DNA of 56,345 nucleotides from Candidatus Companilactobacillus pullicola (GCA_019116025.1 DXCM01000098.1:1-56345); one strand, 5' to 3'. Positions 8,028-16,936 are shown, counted from the first letter of the stretch. Made by a program: numbers and translations. The notes: generated by a model not told the origin, from the letters alone.

Positions 8028-10229
8028 TTACATACCGAAATCTTGAACACCATAAACAGTTCCATTTGATGAAATTCCGACTGCAAATCCTCCTGCTACA
8101 TAGTTTGGATCCAGAGCGTTATCAGCATGTTCCTCATCACCTATCTCTGTATTGAAAATGTGACGAGCCCATTGGGAAATATCTTTGCCATCTGATCCAT
8201 TCATTCCAATATTTTCACCGACACCACTGTGTTCGTAAACATACTTAGCTAGGTGTGGTTCTTTACGGAAATCTGATCCATCAGGTTGTTCATGTCCAAT
8301 GAAGTTCTCTTGTTGATCTATTCCGTAAACAATTTGGGCAGCACGAGCTTCAGCACCCGCTTGTAAATCACTATTTAACTCAAGAGGTGGAACATTGTGC
8401 TCTGCTCTAAATTCATTTTCTATCTTATATAGTTCAGCATTCAATTGAGAGATTACTTGCTTCATCTTAGTTTCGTTTCTTCTGTACTTAAATGTAACTA
8501 TTGTATCGGCGTAGATACCACCTTTACCACTGATAGTAACAGTCTGTTGAGTTGGACCAACAATGTCATATCCTAGAACATCCGGTGCATCAACCGTTAC
8601 TTTTTTACCAATTTCTTCGCGTCTCTCAATTCCGTTTCCAACAACATAGCCTGTATCGGCACTAAGCAATTGAATGGTCAATGGAGCTTTAGCCTTAGTG
8701 GCATTCTTCGTATACTTAAATACCAAAGTTTTATCACCGGTTACGGATTTTATTGTTTGAGTATCATCGCCATCTAACGTATAGCCTTCAACATCCTTAG
8801 ACTTAGAAGTATATGGTTTAGCATTATCAGTTTTTTTAACTAGAGGATCAGCTATATCTGTACCATTGGCATCCACATATCTAGTTGTGATTGTTGATTG
8901 TTGGACTGGTTCAATCTCTTTATCATACTCAAAGTTAATAACATTATTGTCCGCATTCACTTTAATAGATTGACTAGCTTCACCGTTCAATCTGTAACCG
9001 CCAATAGTAGGTGCACTAAACGTACGTGTTGTATTAACCTCTGCGGTTGTAGTTGTAGCTGATCTAATCACATTACCCTTAGCATCTAAGTAGTTCAATG
9101 TAACTGTTGCAGTTTTAGGTGTAACGGCATTCTTCTTATATTTAAATGTAACAGTATTGCCATTCTCACTAACTTTAACAGTTTGACTCTTAGCACCGAT
9201 TAATGTGTAACCATCAATATCTTTAGCATTAACAGGAACATTAGCTCCGTAGTAGCCTGATTGGTTATCGGAATCAGCAATAGAGTTACCCTTTTCATCT
9301 ACATAGTTAACTTTAATATTGCCTTCTTTTGTTTGGTGATAAACGAAGGTTACTTCATTAGTACCTTTATGAACCGTAATAGTTTGGGTCATCTTTTCAG
9401 GCATCCAACCAGTAGTATCACGTGATTGAGCATCAAATATCGAACCAACTTCTCTGGTGAAAGTTTCGTCATCGCCAAACTTAGTACCATCCGCTTTCAC
9501 ATGATGAACGATAATAGTAGCTTTTTGAGTTGTTGGTGTAGTAGTACCGCCATTGTTATGGTTAGTATTACCAGTAGTTGAACCACTATTATTATTATTT
9601 TGGTTTGTCTCAGTTGAACCATTGTTGCTGTTACCAGTTAAATAAGCGTCTTCAGCTTTGACCCATTCATTTGTAGCGACACGATAATAAGTTTCCCCGT
9701 TTACAACAACTTTTTTATCGGTCTTCCAATATGTGTCTCTACCTAAAGCACGGTTGGTAATTAATTTGGCACCTTGTGTTGGATCACCATATAGTCTAGT
9801 GATCTTCTTGTCTGTTCTTGTATGAACTACCCCTAGTAGTCCTTGTGATGATGTCTCATTTTGAAGAGCCATATCTTTAACATTAGCGTATTCATTACCA
9901 CCAACTAATAGATAAGTTTCGCCATCAACACCCTTAACAGATGCAGCAGTCTTCCAAGCTGTACCATTGCCTAAAGCACGATTAGTTTTGTGAATACCAT
10001 TGGAAGTAACGTCACTCCAAAGTTGGACGTAATTTCCTTTTGCTGCTTTAGCAATTGCTACATTATTAGTTGTTGAAGCGTCGACAGTTTTTCCGCCTAA
10101 TGCTGTGAAACCTAACAAAGTAATAAAAGTTAAGCCAACTGTTAGCCAACCTTTTTTACTGTGAACTAATTTCACACGATATATCTTATCTTCAAGCGCT
10201 TTATTTAAACGTTGTTTTTTAAAATTCAT
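8028..10229 (-). CDS. secreted SLAP-like / MucBP / CAP-domain surface protein (paralogue)
   Basis: A 733-residue paralogue of the protein at 3174. The first 50 residues are nearly the same, including the KLVHSKKGW signal motif. Two SLAP-like modules follow (about 65-120 and 135-200), then an Asn/Gly/Ser/Thr linker and five to six MucBP-like repeats (about 235-600). The C-terminal CAP domain shows GHEQPDGSDF, GENIGMN and a VYGVQDFG ending. It is the last gene of a tight run: the NlpC/P60 gene ends 29 bases upstream. The pair of CAP proteins points to tandem duplication with later divergence of the repeat region. Function of the CAP domain is unproven. Confidence 0.88.
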   Translation of the reverse strand: MNFKKQRLNKALEDKIYRVKLVHSKKGWLTVGLTFITLLGFTALGGKTVDASTTNNVAIAKAAKGNYVQLWSDVTSNGIHKTNRALGNGTAWKTAASVKGVDGETYLLVGGNEYANVKDMALQNETSSQGLLGVVHTRTDKKITRLYGDPTQGAKLITNRALGRDTYWKTDKKVVVNGETYYRVATNEWVKAEDAYLTGNSNNGSTETNQNNNNSGSTTGNTNHNNGGTTTPTTQKATIIVHHVKADGTKFGDDETFTREVGSIFDAQSRDTTGWMPEKMTQTITVHKGTNEVTFVYHQTKEGNIKVNYVDEKGNSIADSDNQSGYYGANVPVNAKDIDGYTLIGAKSQTVKVSENGNTVTFKYKKNAVTPKTATVTLNYLDAKGNVIRSATTTTAEVNTTRTFSAPTIGGYRLNGEASQSIKVNADNNVINFEYDKEIEPVQQSTITTRYVDANGTDIADPLVKKTDNAKPYTSKSKDVEGYTLDGDDTQTIKSVTGDKTLVFKYTKNATKAKAPLTIQLLSADTGYVVGNGIERREEIGKKVTVDAPDVLGYDIVGPTQQTVTISGKGGIYADTIVTFKYRRNETKMKQVISQLNAELYKIENEFRAEHNVPPLELNSDLQAGAEARAAQIVYGIDQQENFIGHEQPDGSDFRKEPHLAKYVYEHSGVGENIGMNGSDGKDISQWARHIFNTEIGDEEHADNALDPNYVAGGFAVGISSNGTVYGVQDFGM

Positions 10230-10258
10230 TTTCTACAAACCCCTCAGTATAACTTTGA

Positions 10259-11752
10259 TTATGAAAATACTCTCTTAACACCGGCGATATTTCCACGGTT
10301 ACCGTAAATTGAGTGTACTTGAACGGCATATGGCCATGATTCAATCATTGTGTCGCGGTTTAATAGAATACCTACATGCCAAATAATTCCTGTTGATGGG
10401 TCAGTGAAGAAAATCAAGTCTCCTCTTTGACGGTTATTGAAGTTGATATGTGGAATTCTTGCATCTGCCCAGTAATCACGACTGTTCCATTCATGACCTG
10501 GTTGTGCATGTTGAATATTTGAAATTGGAGCTGAATCAACACCTGAAGCGTAAAGTGCTTGTGTAACTAGTCCTGAACAGTCAACACCGTAAGCAGGCAT
10601 ACTTGCAGCACCAGAGATCCAAGTCTTACCAAGATACTTGTATGCTTGGTTGATCATAGCTTCAATATGTTGTGAACGTGTACTTGTAATGTTTGTTTGA
10701 AGTGGTGCTACATAAGAATCAATGCCGTACCAGTCAGCTTCTGAGTAACCCATAGCTTTCCATGTTGCTAAGTTAACAACACCTGTAACAGGCAATCCTT
10801 TTCTAGCTTGAAGTGATCTAACACTTGAGGCTACTGAGCCATCATAAATTGTGTGGGCATTTGAGTAACCAAAGTATCTTCTAACTAACCAAACTTTGAC
10901 ACCTTCAACACCGTTGTATAGGTCATATCCAACAGAACCACCACTAGGCTTGATTTGACTATTTTGAATTTGTAGCCAACCATTTGGATTTTGATAAGCG
11001 GGGCCAACAGCTGAATCGTCACTGTTTAGCCAAATATCATTACCAATTTGGTAGTAAGTTCTGCCGTTGGAACTGTCTGTACGATCATATTTCCAAACTG
11101 AATTTGCAGCGTAGTTGGCTTGACCATTCTTGTAGAATCCAGCTTCATTACGTGAATAACTAGCAGCTCCCCATGATTTAACACGAACAACACCGTTTGC
11201 TTGATGTCCATATGTCAAAACGACATTGTTAGCATTAGCGTATTCGTTTGTAGCAACACGATAATAAGTTTGACCATTATAAACTAATTTTTGATCAGTT
11301 AGCCAAGCTGTGTTCCCACCTAAAACTCGGTTAGAGATAACTGAACCATCTTGAGCATATAGTTGTGTATAGCCCTTTGTTGTAACAATTCCCTTTAAAG
11401 GTGTGATGTTACTTGCAGTAGCATTAGCTTGTGTAGTTGCTTGAGCTGATGAATCTTGTGCTTCTGGTTGTGCTGCTTGAGTATTGTCTTCAGTTGTTTG
11501 TGAAGGTTGAGTAGCTTGTTGATCGTTACTTTGTGCTACTTGAGTTTGATCATCATTAGCTACTGATTCTTGATTTTGATCCTCAGTAGTAGTTGTTTGT
11601 GTTGTTGGTGCTTGGGCAACAGCTTGTGATTTAGCCACTTGTTCAGTTGCTTGACCTTCAGTTGTTGTATCAGCTTTAACGCTTTGTTGTGACAAAGTAA
11701 CAGCAGCTAAAGCTACACCACAAACAAAAGCAAATTGAAACTTTTTATTCAT
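10259..11752 (-). CDS. secreted NlpC/P60 peptidoglycan hydrolase with SLAP-like modules
   Basis: A 497-residue secreted enzyme. The signal peptide ends near VKADT (about residue 28) and is followed by a Gln/Thr/Ala-rich stretch to about 115. Two SLAP-like modules follow, then a peptidoglycan-binding-1-like segment (SLQARKGLPVTGVVNLATWK). The C-terminal NlpC/P60 domain has Cys392 in DCSGLV and His459 in WHVGIL, the expected cysteine-peptidase pair. Such enzymes cut stem-peptide bonds in the wall. It follows the C39-like gene by 12 bases and precedes the CAP gene by 29, so the three genes are likely one operon. Confidence 0.9.
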   Translation of the reverse strand: MNKKFQFAFVCGVALAAVTLSQQSVKADTTTEGQATEQVAKSQAVAQAPTTQTTTTEDQNQESVANDDQTQVAQSNDQQATQPSQTTEDNTQAAQPEAQDSSAQATTQANATASNITPLKGIVTTKGYTQLYAQDGSVISNRVLGGNTAWLTDQKLVYNGQTYYRVATNEYANANNVVLTYGHQANGVVRVKSWGAASYSRNEAGFYKNGQANYAANSVWKYDRTDSSNGRTYYQIGNDIWLNSDDSAVGPAYQNPNGWLQIQNSQIKPSGGSVGYDLYNGVEGVKVWLVRRYFGYSNAHTIYDGSVASSVRSLQARKGLPVTGVVNLATWKAMGYSEADWYGIDSYVAPLQTNITSTRSQHIEAMINQAYKYLGKTWISGAASMPAYGVDCSGLVTQALYASGVDSAPISNIQHAQPGHEWNSRDYWADARIPHINFNNRQRGDLIFFTDPSTGIIWHVGILLNRDTMIESWPYAVQVHSIYGNRGNIAGVKRVFS

Positions 11753-11764
11753 TTTTCTTTCCCC

Positions 11765-13030
11765 TTAATAACTTATTGCACGTCTTTGTTGCGTGTTCCA
11801 ATTATTGATAAATTGATTGATCCCCATTTGGAGAGTTTGATTAGTCCAGCAATCGTTGTAGTAGACATAATTCTTGTCATAGCCCGTTACAACTAAAGCG
11901 TGGTATGGAAAACCATAAAGTGTATTCCATGTCACAACTGGATGACCGATGTTAATTTGATATTTGATAGCGTTGAATCCTTGACCAGTCAAATTTTTGG
12001 CTGTGCCGGCATATTTTTCGACTAAATTCATCAAAGCTGGTGGAAAAATCGTAATTCCAGTCCCATCCCAAGGTTGACCAATATAGCCATAATTAGGATT
12101 ACTGCTACGAGGCATTTCTCTAGCCATTTGCATCTTATTAACTTTGGCCCCAGCGTATTGCAACATCATTGTTACAGCGGTAATCTCACAACCGTTTGGT
12201 AACTCTGGTCTTTGAGCAATCAAAGGCACTCCAGAGATCCATTTAGCATCTTGATATTGACCTTGACTGAGAACAACGTAATCTTGAGGTACCCAAGTAT
12301 TACCGCCGACTTGATACCAATCTTTGCCACCAAAATGAGCACGACTGTTGACCTTCCAACTGCTACCAGTTGGTAAATTATTTCCTAAGTAAACGGCTTT
12401 ATCACCGAAACCTTGGAAATCGTGAACACTGGCACCACTCTTATAAACAACAGTTACAGTTCCGTTATATGGTTGAGCATAATCTCGATAGGTTCCCATC
12501 GTTGAATCAACATATTCAGTTGTGGCAACTCGGTAATAAACTTTGTCTTTATAGGTACGACGATAATCAGCACGCCATGCAGTATTTGGTCCTAAATAAC
12601 GATTTGTAATTGGCTTGTCGTTATTATCGTGAAGATTGGTAATACTGCCACCGATAGTAAACACACCATTGATTGCTTCATCATGATAAGTTGGTTGTGC
12701 TTCCTGAACGGCCTGTGTAGACTGATTAGTTTGTGCAGCAGACGATTGAGTATTATTCGGTGTCGCTGTGGAATCGTTGGCTTGTTCAGATGAATCGTTT
12801 TGATTAGTAGTTTCTTTTGAAGCCTCAGGAATAAAAACCCAATTTGAATTTTTATTATTGTCAGAAACGGTATCTGTTGTTTCTGTTTGAGTACTTGCTT
12901 GTGCTTGTGCTTGTGTCGTTACTGTTTGTTGTTGATTACTAGTGTCTTCATCAGCTTTGACGACTGTGGTTGACAAAAGGCAACTAGAAGCAAATAAAGT
13001 CGCATAAAGCAATTGTTTTTTTATCAACAT
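11765..13030 (-). CDS. secreted C39-like cysteine peptidase with SLAP-like modules
   Basis: A 421-residue exported protein. The signal peptide ends near VVKADED, and a Gln/Thr/Asn/Ser-rich spacer runs to about residue 120. Two SLAP-like modules follow, the first with NRYLGPNTAWRAD. The C-terminal domain matches the peptidase C39-like group: Cys281 in NGCEITAV, His377 in YHALVVTGYD and an Asn/Asp pair after it. Unlike bacteriocin-processing C39 domains it is not fused to an ABC transporter, so its substrate is unclear; wall or surface-protein trimming is a guess. It is the first gene of the run 13030 to 8028. Confidence 0.85.
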   Translation of the reverse strand: MLIKKQLLYATLFASSCLLSTTVVKADEDTSNQQQTVTTQAQAQASTQTETTDTVSDNNKNSNWVFIPEASKETTNQNDSSEQANDSTATPNNTQSSAAQTNQSTQAVQEAQPTYHDEAINGVFTIGGSITNLHDNNDKPITNRYLGPNTAWRADYRRTYKDKVYYRVATTEYVDSTMGTYRDYAQPYNGTVTVVYKSGASVHDFQGFGDKAVYLGNNLPTGSSWKVNSRAHFGGKDWYQVGGNTWVPQDYVVLSQGQYQDAKWISGVPLIAQRPELPNGCEITAVTMMLQYAGAKVNKMQMAREMPRSSNPNYGYIGQPWDGTGITIFPPALMNLVEKYAGTAKNLTGQGFNAIKYQINIGHPVVTWNTLYGFPYHALVVTGYDKNYVYYNDCWTNQTLQMGINQFINNWNTQQRRAISY

Positions 13031-13441
13031 ATTCTCCCCTAAAAATAAGTTTTATAAATAAAGCATTAGCAATTTTCCTTTTTTCCCATTAAAACCCCCG
13101 ACATAATATGACATGAATAATTCGATATTAATAAGAATGTCATTTTTTACATGTCCCTTCAAATACAAACGGCATGTAGAGTTGCTGTACTTTTTTGCTA
13201 TTATATTTTTGAATTTTTTAATTGTATTTTTGCGTAAAAAATAGAGTTCTAATTAATTTGGACATGCTTTTTTTCACATATTTTTACCATTTTTGTTATA
13301 TAAATTGACTATTGTTTAATTTTTTGGATGTTGTTTTTTTGTTTTATGTTTTCGTAAAACATATTATTTTACTACATTGTTATCGTTATTTTTGCAAAAA
13401 AAATAGAACATCATTAATTTGATGTCCCATTTTTCGAAATT
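13031..13441. other. AT-rich intergenic region with an imperfect direct repeat
   Basis: No gene is visible in these 411 bases. The stretch 13223-13274 and the stretch 13385-13435 are imperfect copies: both run ATTTTTGC, an A-rich tract ending AATAGA, then ATTAATTTG and a T-rich end. The second copy contains the rsgA terminator. A short hairpin (ACATG with CATGT) lies at about 13150-13178. The promoter of the C39-like gene should be here, but I see no convincing boxes. Confidence 0.55.
13395..13428 (-). terminator. rsgA intrinsic terminator
   Basis: On the minus strand GGACATCA pairs with TGATGTTC, followed by CTATTTTTTTT, 14 bases beyond the rsgA stop codon. Confidence 0.8.
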
Positions 13442-14509
13442 TTAACGTCGTTTGATTTGTTGCATGTGTTGACGCAATTTTTTCATGGCTTTTTTACCGC
13501 CAAACATTTGATTTATTTTTTCGTTTTCCAATTCACGCGAATTCATGCCGCTATACGACATTTCTCGTTGTAATTTTAAGTAGCTCTTCAATCGTTCCGC
13601 ATCCAATTGACCATCGTTGACAGCTTGTTTTACAGCACATCCAGGTTCAGTTTGGTGTGTACAATCACGGAAACGACATTGTTTTGCTAATTCCGTTATA
13701 TCTTCAAAAGTTTTAGAGAGATTACCGACGAATAATTGTAGTTCTCTCATACCTGGGGTATCAATTACAATTCCACCATTCGGTAATAATAACAGCTGAC
13801 GTGATGTTGTGGTATGACGGCCCTTATCGTCACCTTCCCTAACTTGTTTGGTCTCCAATTCAGAATTTCCCGACAACCAATTGATCAAAGATGACTTACC
13901 AACACCAGATGAACCAACGAAAGCCACCGTTTTTTGCGGCTTTATATAGGTTAACAATTCTTCTAGTCCAGTCCTTGTTTCAACTGAACAGATGACTATA
14001 TCTACACCCATACAAACATCTTCAAGTTCTTGTAATTTAGTAGCCAAATCATCACATAAATCCGACTTGGTTAATACTACAACTGGAATAGCCCCACTAT
14101 CCCAAGCCATAGTCAGATAACGTTCCACTCTTCGTGGATTAAAGTTGGCATTCAACGACATACAAATAAAAATGGTATCGATATTACTAGCAATAATTTG
14201 ACCATTACTATCATTTCCTGAAGCCTCACGCGTTAAAACACTTTTACGTGGAGTAACTTTTTGGATGATCCCGGTACTGTTAGCTTCTAAAGAGGTTAAC
14301 ACCCAATCTCCGACAGCCGGATAATCGATTGTATTATCGATTTGATGATGTAACTTACCAGAAATCTTAGCCTGTAAAAATCCTTGGTTGGTTACGATTT
14401 GATACAGATCTCGATGTTGACTAGTTACTCGAGCCCAACTTAATCCTTCCGTGTTTTCTGATGATTTGATTTCATTTGTAAAACCATATTTTTCTATATT
14501 ATTATTCAA
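13442..14509 (-). CDS. rsgA: ribosome small-subunit-dependent GTPase A
   Basis: Circularly permuted GTPase that helps late 30S maturation. In order: an OB-fold N-terminal part, G4 (TKSD, residues 147-150), G1 (GSSGVGKSS, 199-207), G3 (DTPG) and a C-terminal zinc region with CRFRDC, His and Cys. I start it at the TTG at 14509: an AAGGG ribosome-binding site lies seven bases upstream and the protein is then 355 residues, usual for the family. The frame stays open to 14632, but that extension would be coded across an intrinsic terminator and lacks family similarity. It stands alone, with its own promoter, leader and terminator. Confidence 0.9.
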   Translation of the reverse strand: MNNNIEKYGFTNEIKSSENTEGLSWARVTSQHRDLYQIVTNQGFLQAKISGKLHHQIDNTIDYPAVGDWVLTSLEANSTGIIQKVTPRKSVLTREASGNDSNGQIIASNIDTIFICMSLNANFNPRRVERYLTMAWDSGAIPVVVLTKSDLCDDLATKLQELEDVCMGVDIVICSVETRTGLEELLTYIKPQKTVAFVGSSGVGKSSLINWLSGNSELETKQVREGDDKGRHTTTSRQLLLLPNGGIVIDTPGMRELQLFVGNLSKTFEDITELAKQCRFRDCTHQTEPGCAVKQAVNDGQLDAERLKSYLKLQREMSYSGMNSRELENEKINQMFGGKKAMKKLRQHMQQIKRR

Positions 14510-14721
14510 TTTTATTCCCTTCACAAGTGACGGTACTCTAAAACTTGCGAAAAAAAGGGTGCAGTTTACCCACTGCACCACAAAAAGAGAAAAGGTATCT
14601 TTTGTCCATTCGCAAGGCATTAGGGTACACAAAATAAGATAGGTTCTAGACCTATTTTTTCTATGTTCTAATGAAAATCCTATTAAATGAACAGCATACG
14701 CGGTTCCTCCGTTATTATATT
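14510..14721 (-). promoter_or_regulatory. rsgA leader with leader ORF and attenuator-like structure
   Basis: About 210 nt lie between the predicted transcription start and the rsgA start. In order on the minus strand: GGAGG (14706-14710), an eight-base spacer, the leader ORF ATG-CTG-TTC-ATT-TAA (14697-14683, peptide MLFI), a hairpin ATAGGT/ACCTAT (14639-14655), and a long imperfect helix (14609-14630 with 14527-14551) that encloses a perfect terminator (14550-14579). This is the layout of ribosome-mediated attenuation as known for some antibiotic-resistance genes; the mechanism here is inferred. I could not match it to a known riboswitch class. Confidence 0.6.
14550..14579 (-). terminator. 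intrinsic terminator inside the rsgA leader
   Basis: On the minus strand GGTGCAGT pairs perfectly with ACTGCACC around the loop GGGTAA and is followed by seven T. It lies about 40 bases before the rsgA start codon and downstream of the only promoter seen, so full-length transcription must read through it. Confidence 0.85.
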
Positions 14722-14727
14722 ACCGCT

Positions 14728-14756
14728 AAGATAGCATTATTATTTTAATTCGTCAA
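14728..14756 (-). promoter_or_regulatory. rsgA promoter
   Basis: A TTGACG -35 box (14751-14756) and a TATCTT -10 box (14728-14733) are 17 bases apart, pointing to a start near 14721. Confidence 0.65.
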
Positions 14757-14830
14757 TCGATTTTAATACAAGGTTACATAACGAAACTACTATGAAGCTA
14801 CTATATTTAAGCGGAATATTCTAAGTATAC

Positions 14831-14869
14831 AAAAAAAGCTCTAGTCAAGGATTTCCCTCAACTAGAGCT
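14831..14869 (-). terminator. pepT intrinsic terminator
   Basis: AGCTCTAGT pairs with ACTAGAGCT on the minus strand, followed by seven T, directly after the pepT stop codon. Confidence 0.9.
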
Positions 14870-14877
14870 AAATTGAA

Positions 14878-16125
14878 TTATTTCTTATTTTCACTATTTA
14901 TCTTAATAATTTCAAGAACTACATCAACGGCTTTTTCCATTGACTCTTCAGCCACATATTCAAAGCGTCCATGCATATTCTCGCCACCAGCAAACAAGTT
15001 AGGTGTTGGTAGACCCTTAAATGAAATAGTTGAACCGTCAGTCCCACCACGAACTGGTGCTTCATCAGGTTTAATACCAAGGTTTTCCATAGCCTTTTCA
15101 GCGACCTTAACGACATCCATATGATCCTTGATAACATCGATCATGTTGTAGTATTGGTCGGCCATGTCAATCTTCACAGTACCTTCACCATACTTATCGT
15201 TTAATTGTTTAACGATTTCAGTGACCTTATTCTTACGTGCTTCCAAACCATCACGTTCAAAATCACGAATGATATAAGACATATCAGTATGATCAACTGT
15301 TCCGTTTTCTTCTAGTAAGTGGAAGAAACCTTGACGTCCATCAGTTTGTTCTGGCACTTCGTCAGCGGGCAAAGCATCTTCAAATTCACGGGCAATAGTC
15401 AATGAGTTGATCATGATTCCCTTAGCTTCTGAAGGATGAACATCTTTACCTGTAATATGTACTTTCAATCCAGCAGCACTGAATGTTTCATATTCAAGTT
15501 GACCCACAGGTCCACCATCAACTGTATAAGCAAAATCAGCACCGAAGTCTGGCACATCAAAGTTCTTAGCACCGGTTCCGATTTCCTCATCAGGTCCCAA
15601 ACCAATCTTGATCTTACCGTGTTTGATTTCTGGATGAGCAATTAAGTATTCCATTGTTGTAATGATTTCCGCAACACCAGACTTATCATCTGATCCTAGA
15701 AGCGTATCACCACTAGTAGTGATCAATGTTTGACCAGCGTATTTCGTCAATGAAGGGAATACTTTTGGATCTAGTGTGTATTCACCGGCATCATCAAGCT
15801 TAATAACACTCTTGCCATCATAGTTTTCAACGATTTTTGGTTTAATGTTTTCTGAATTAAAATCAGCAGTATCAACGTGAGAAATCAATCCCAAAACGGG
15901 GACCTCATAGTCAAGGTTAGATGGTAGTTCGGCGGTCAAATATGAATCAACCTCACGAATTTTAACATCTTTCAGACCAATTTCTTCTAATTCAGCGGCT
16001 AACTTCTTTAAAAAGACAGTTTGTCTTTCAGTTGAAGGAATTGTTGTCGAATTTTCATCTGAACGAGTATTTTGTTTAACGTATCCTAAGAAACGAGGAA
16101 TTAATTTTTCATATTTTATTGCCAT
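14878..16125 (-). CDS. pepT: peptidase T (tripeptidase)
   Basis: M20B metallopeptidase of 415 residues that releases the N-terminal residue of tripeptides in the cytoplasm, part of the peptide-use system of lactic acid bacteria. Metal and catalytic motifs are visible: HVDTADF (about residues 82-88), GSDDKSGVAE (about 143), the EEIGTG segment near 180, DGGPVG (about 202) and the late His in the MHGRFE region. Length and start (MAIKYEKLIPRFL) match the family. It is the last gene of the unit cfa-trmK-nif3-pepT, 13 bases after the Nif3-like gene, and is followed by a strong terminator. Confidence 0.95.
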   Translation of the reverse strand: MAIKYEKLIPRFLGYVKQNTRSDENSTTIPSTERQTVFLKKLAAELEEIGLKDVKIREVDSYLTAELPSNLDYEVPVLGLISHVDTADFNSENIKPKIVENYDGKSVIKLDDAGEYTLDPKVFPSLTKYAGQTLITTSGDTLLGSDDKSGVAEIITTMEYLIAHPEIKHGKIKIGLGPDEEIGTGAKNFDVPDFGADFAYTVDGGPVGQLEYETFSAAGLKVHITGKDVHPSEAKGIMINSLTIAREFEDALPADEVPEQTDGRQGFFHLLEENGTVDHTDMSYIIRDFERDGLEARKNKVTEIVKQLNDKYGEGTVKIDMADQYYNMIDVIKDHMDVVKVAEKAMENLGIKPDEAPVRGGTDGSTISFKGLPTPNLFAGGENMHGRFEYVAEESMEKAVDVVLEIIKINSENKK

Positions 16126-16138
16126 TACTACACTCTCC

Positions 16139-16936
16139 CTATAAGAAATTATATGGTTCTGTATCTACCTCTGATTGTACTATATCTAGGTCCCATTTAT
16201 TAGATTTTTTCCAATCTTCTAACAAACTTGCCATTTCTTTTATAAAGATTGCTTCAATATGATGTCCGGGATCGATTACATTTAGACCATTTGCCATCAT
16301 ATCGTGCGCAGTATGATAATAAACATCCCCGGTAATAAAGGTGTCAGCGCCTGCTTTGAGGACTTCTGGATAAAACTTTCCCGCGTCACCACCAATTATG
16401 GCAACTTTTTTAACTTTTTGACCTAAATCAGATTTTACATAACGAAGATTAGGAACATGATAAGCATCACGAACTTTTTTAGCGAAATCAACTAGTTCCA
16501 TGGGTTCTTTTAACTCGCCTATACGTCCCAGAGAATAGTCGTCATCCTCATTCAAATAACTAGCATTTTCTAGGCCTAACTCCTCCATTAACCAGTCATT
16601 CATTCCACCATGGGCTTTATCCAAGTTAGTATGAACTGCATGCACAGCAATATTGTGTGATAACAAATCGCGATACATTTGGTTTTGTGGTGATGTTAAA
16701 TCTAAGTTACGTGCTGGATGAAACATGATTGGGTGATGAGCCAAAATGAAGTCAACATTCTTGTCGATAGCTTCTTTGACTACTTGTGGACGAACATCCA
16801 ATGTCGTCATGAGACGATGAACAGTTTGTTTACGATTGCCGATTTGGAAACCTGTTGGGTCACCATCTTCTTTAATTGACAATGGAGCAAATTCTTCGAT
16901 TCGATTAATAATATCTTGAACTTGAACTTCTACCAT
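16139..16936 (-). CDS. Nif3-like dinuclear metal-centre protein
   Basis: A 265-residue member of the Nif3/DUF34 family (YqfO, YbgI). Metal-binding motifs are ILAHHPIMF (about residues 64-72) and HTNLDKAHGGMND (about 102-114). This is the short form; Bacillus YqfO carries an inserted PII-like domain that is absent here. Its biochemical role is unsettled in all organisms. Its start overlaps the trmK stop by one base (TAATG), and the trmK-nif3 pairing is a recurrent Firmicutes arrangement, so translation is likely coupled. Confidence 0.92.
   Translation of the reverse strand: MVEVQVQDIINRIEEFAPLSIKEDGDPTGFQIGNRKQTVHRLMTTLDVRPQVVKEAIDKNVDFILAHHPIMFHPARNLDLTSPQNQMYRDLLSHNIAVHAVHTNLDKAHGGMNDWLMEELGLENASYLNEDDDYSLGRIGELKEPMELVDFAKKVRDAYHVPNLRYVKSDLGQKVKKVAIIGGDAGKFYPEVLKAGADTFITGDVYYHTAHDMMANGLNVIDPGHHIEAIFIKEMASLLEDWKKSNKWDLDIVQSEVDTEPYNFL

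Noticed and set aside
14549..14721. Assigning the rsgA leader to a known riboswitch (M-box, PreQ1, T-box)
   Set aside because: Diagnostic core sequences of those classes were not found; only the layout of leader ORF and terminator can be supported.
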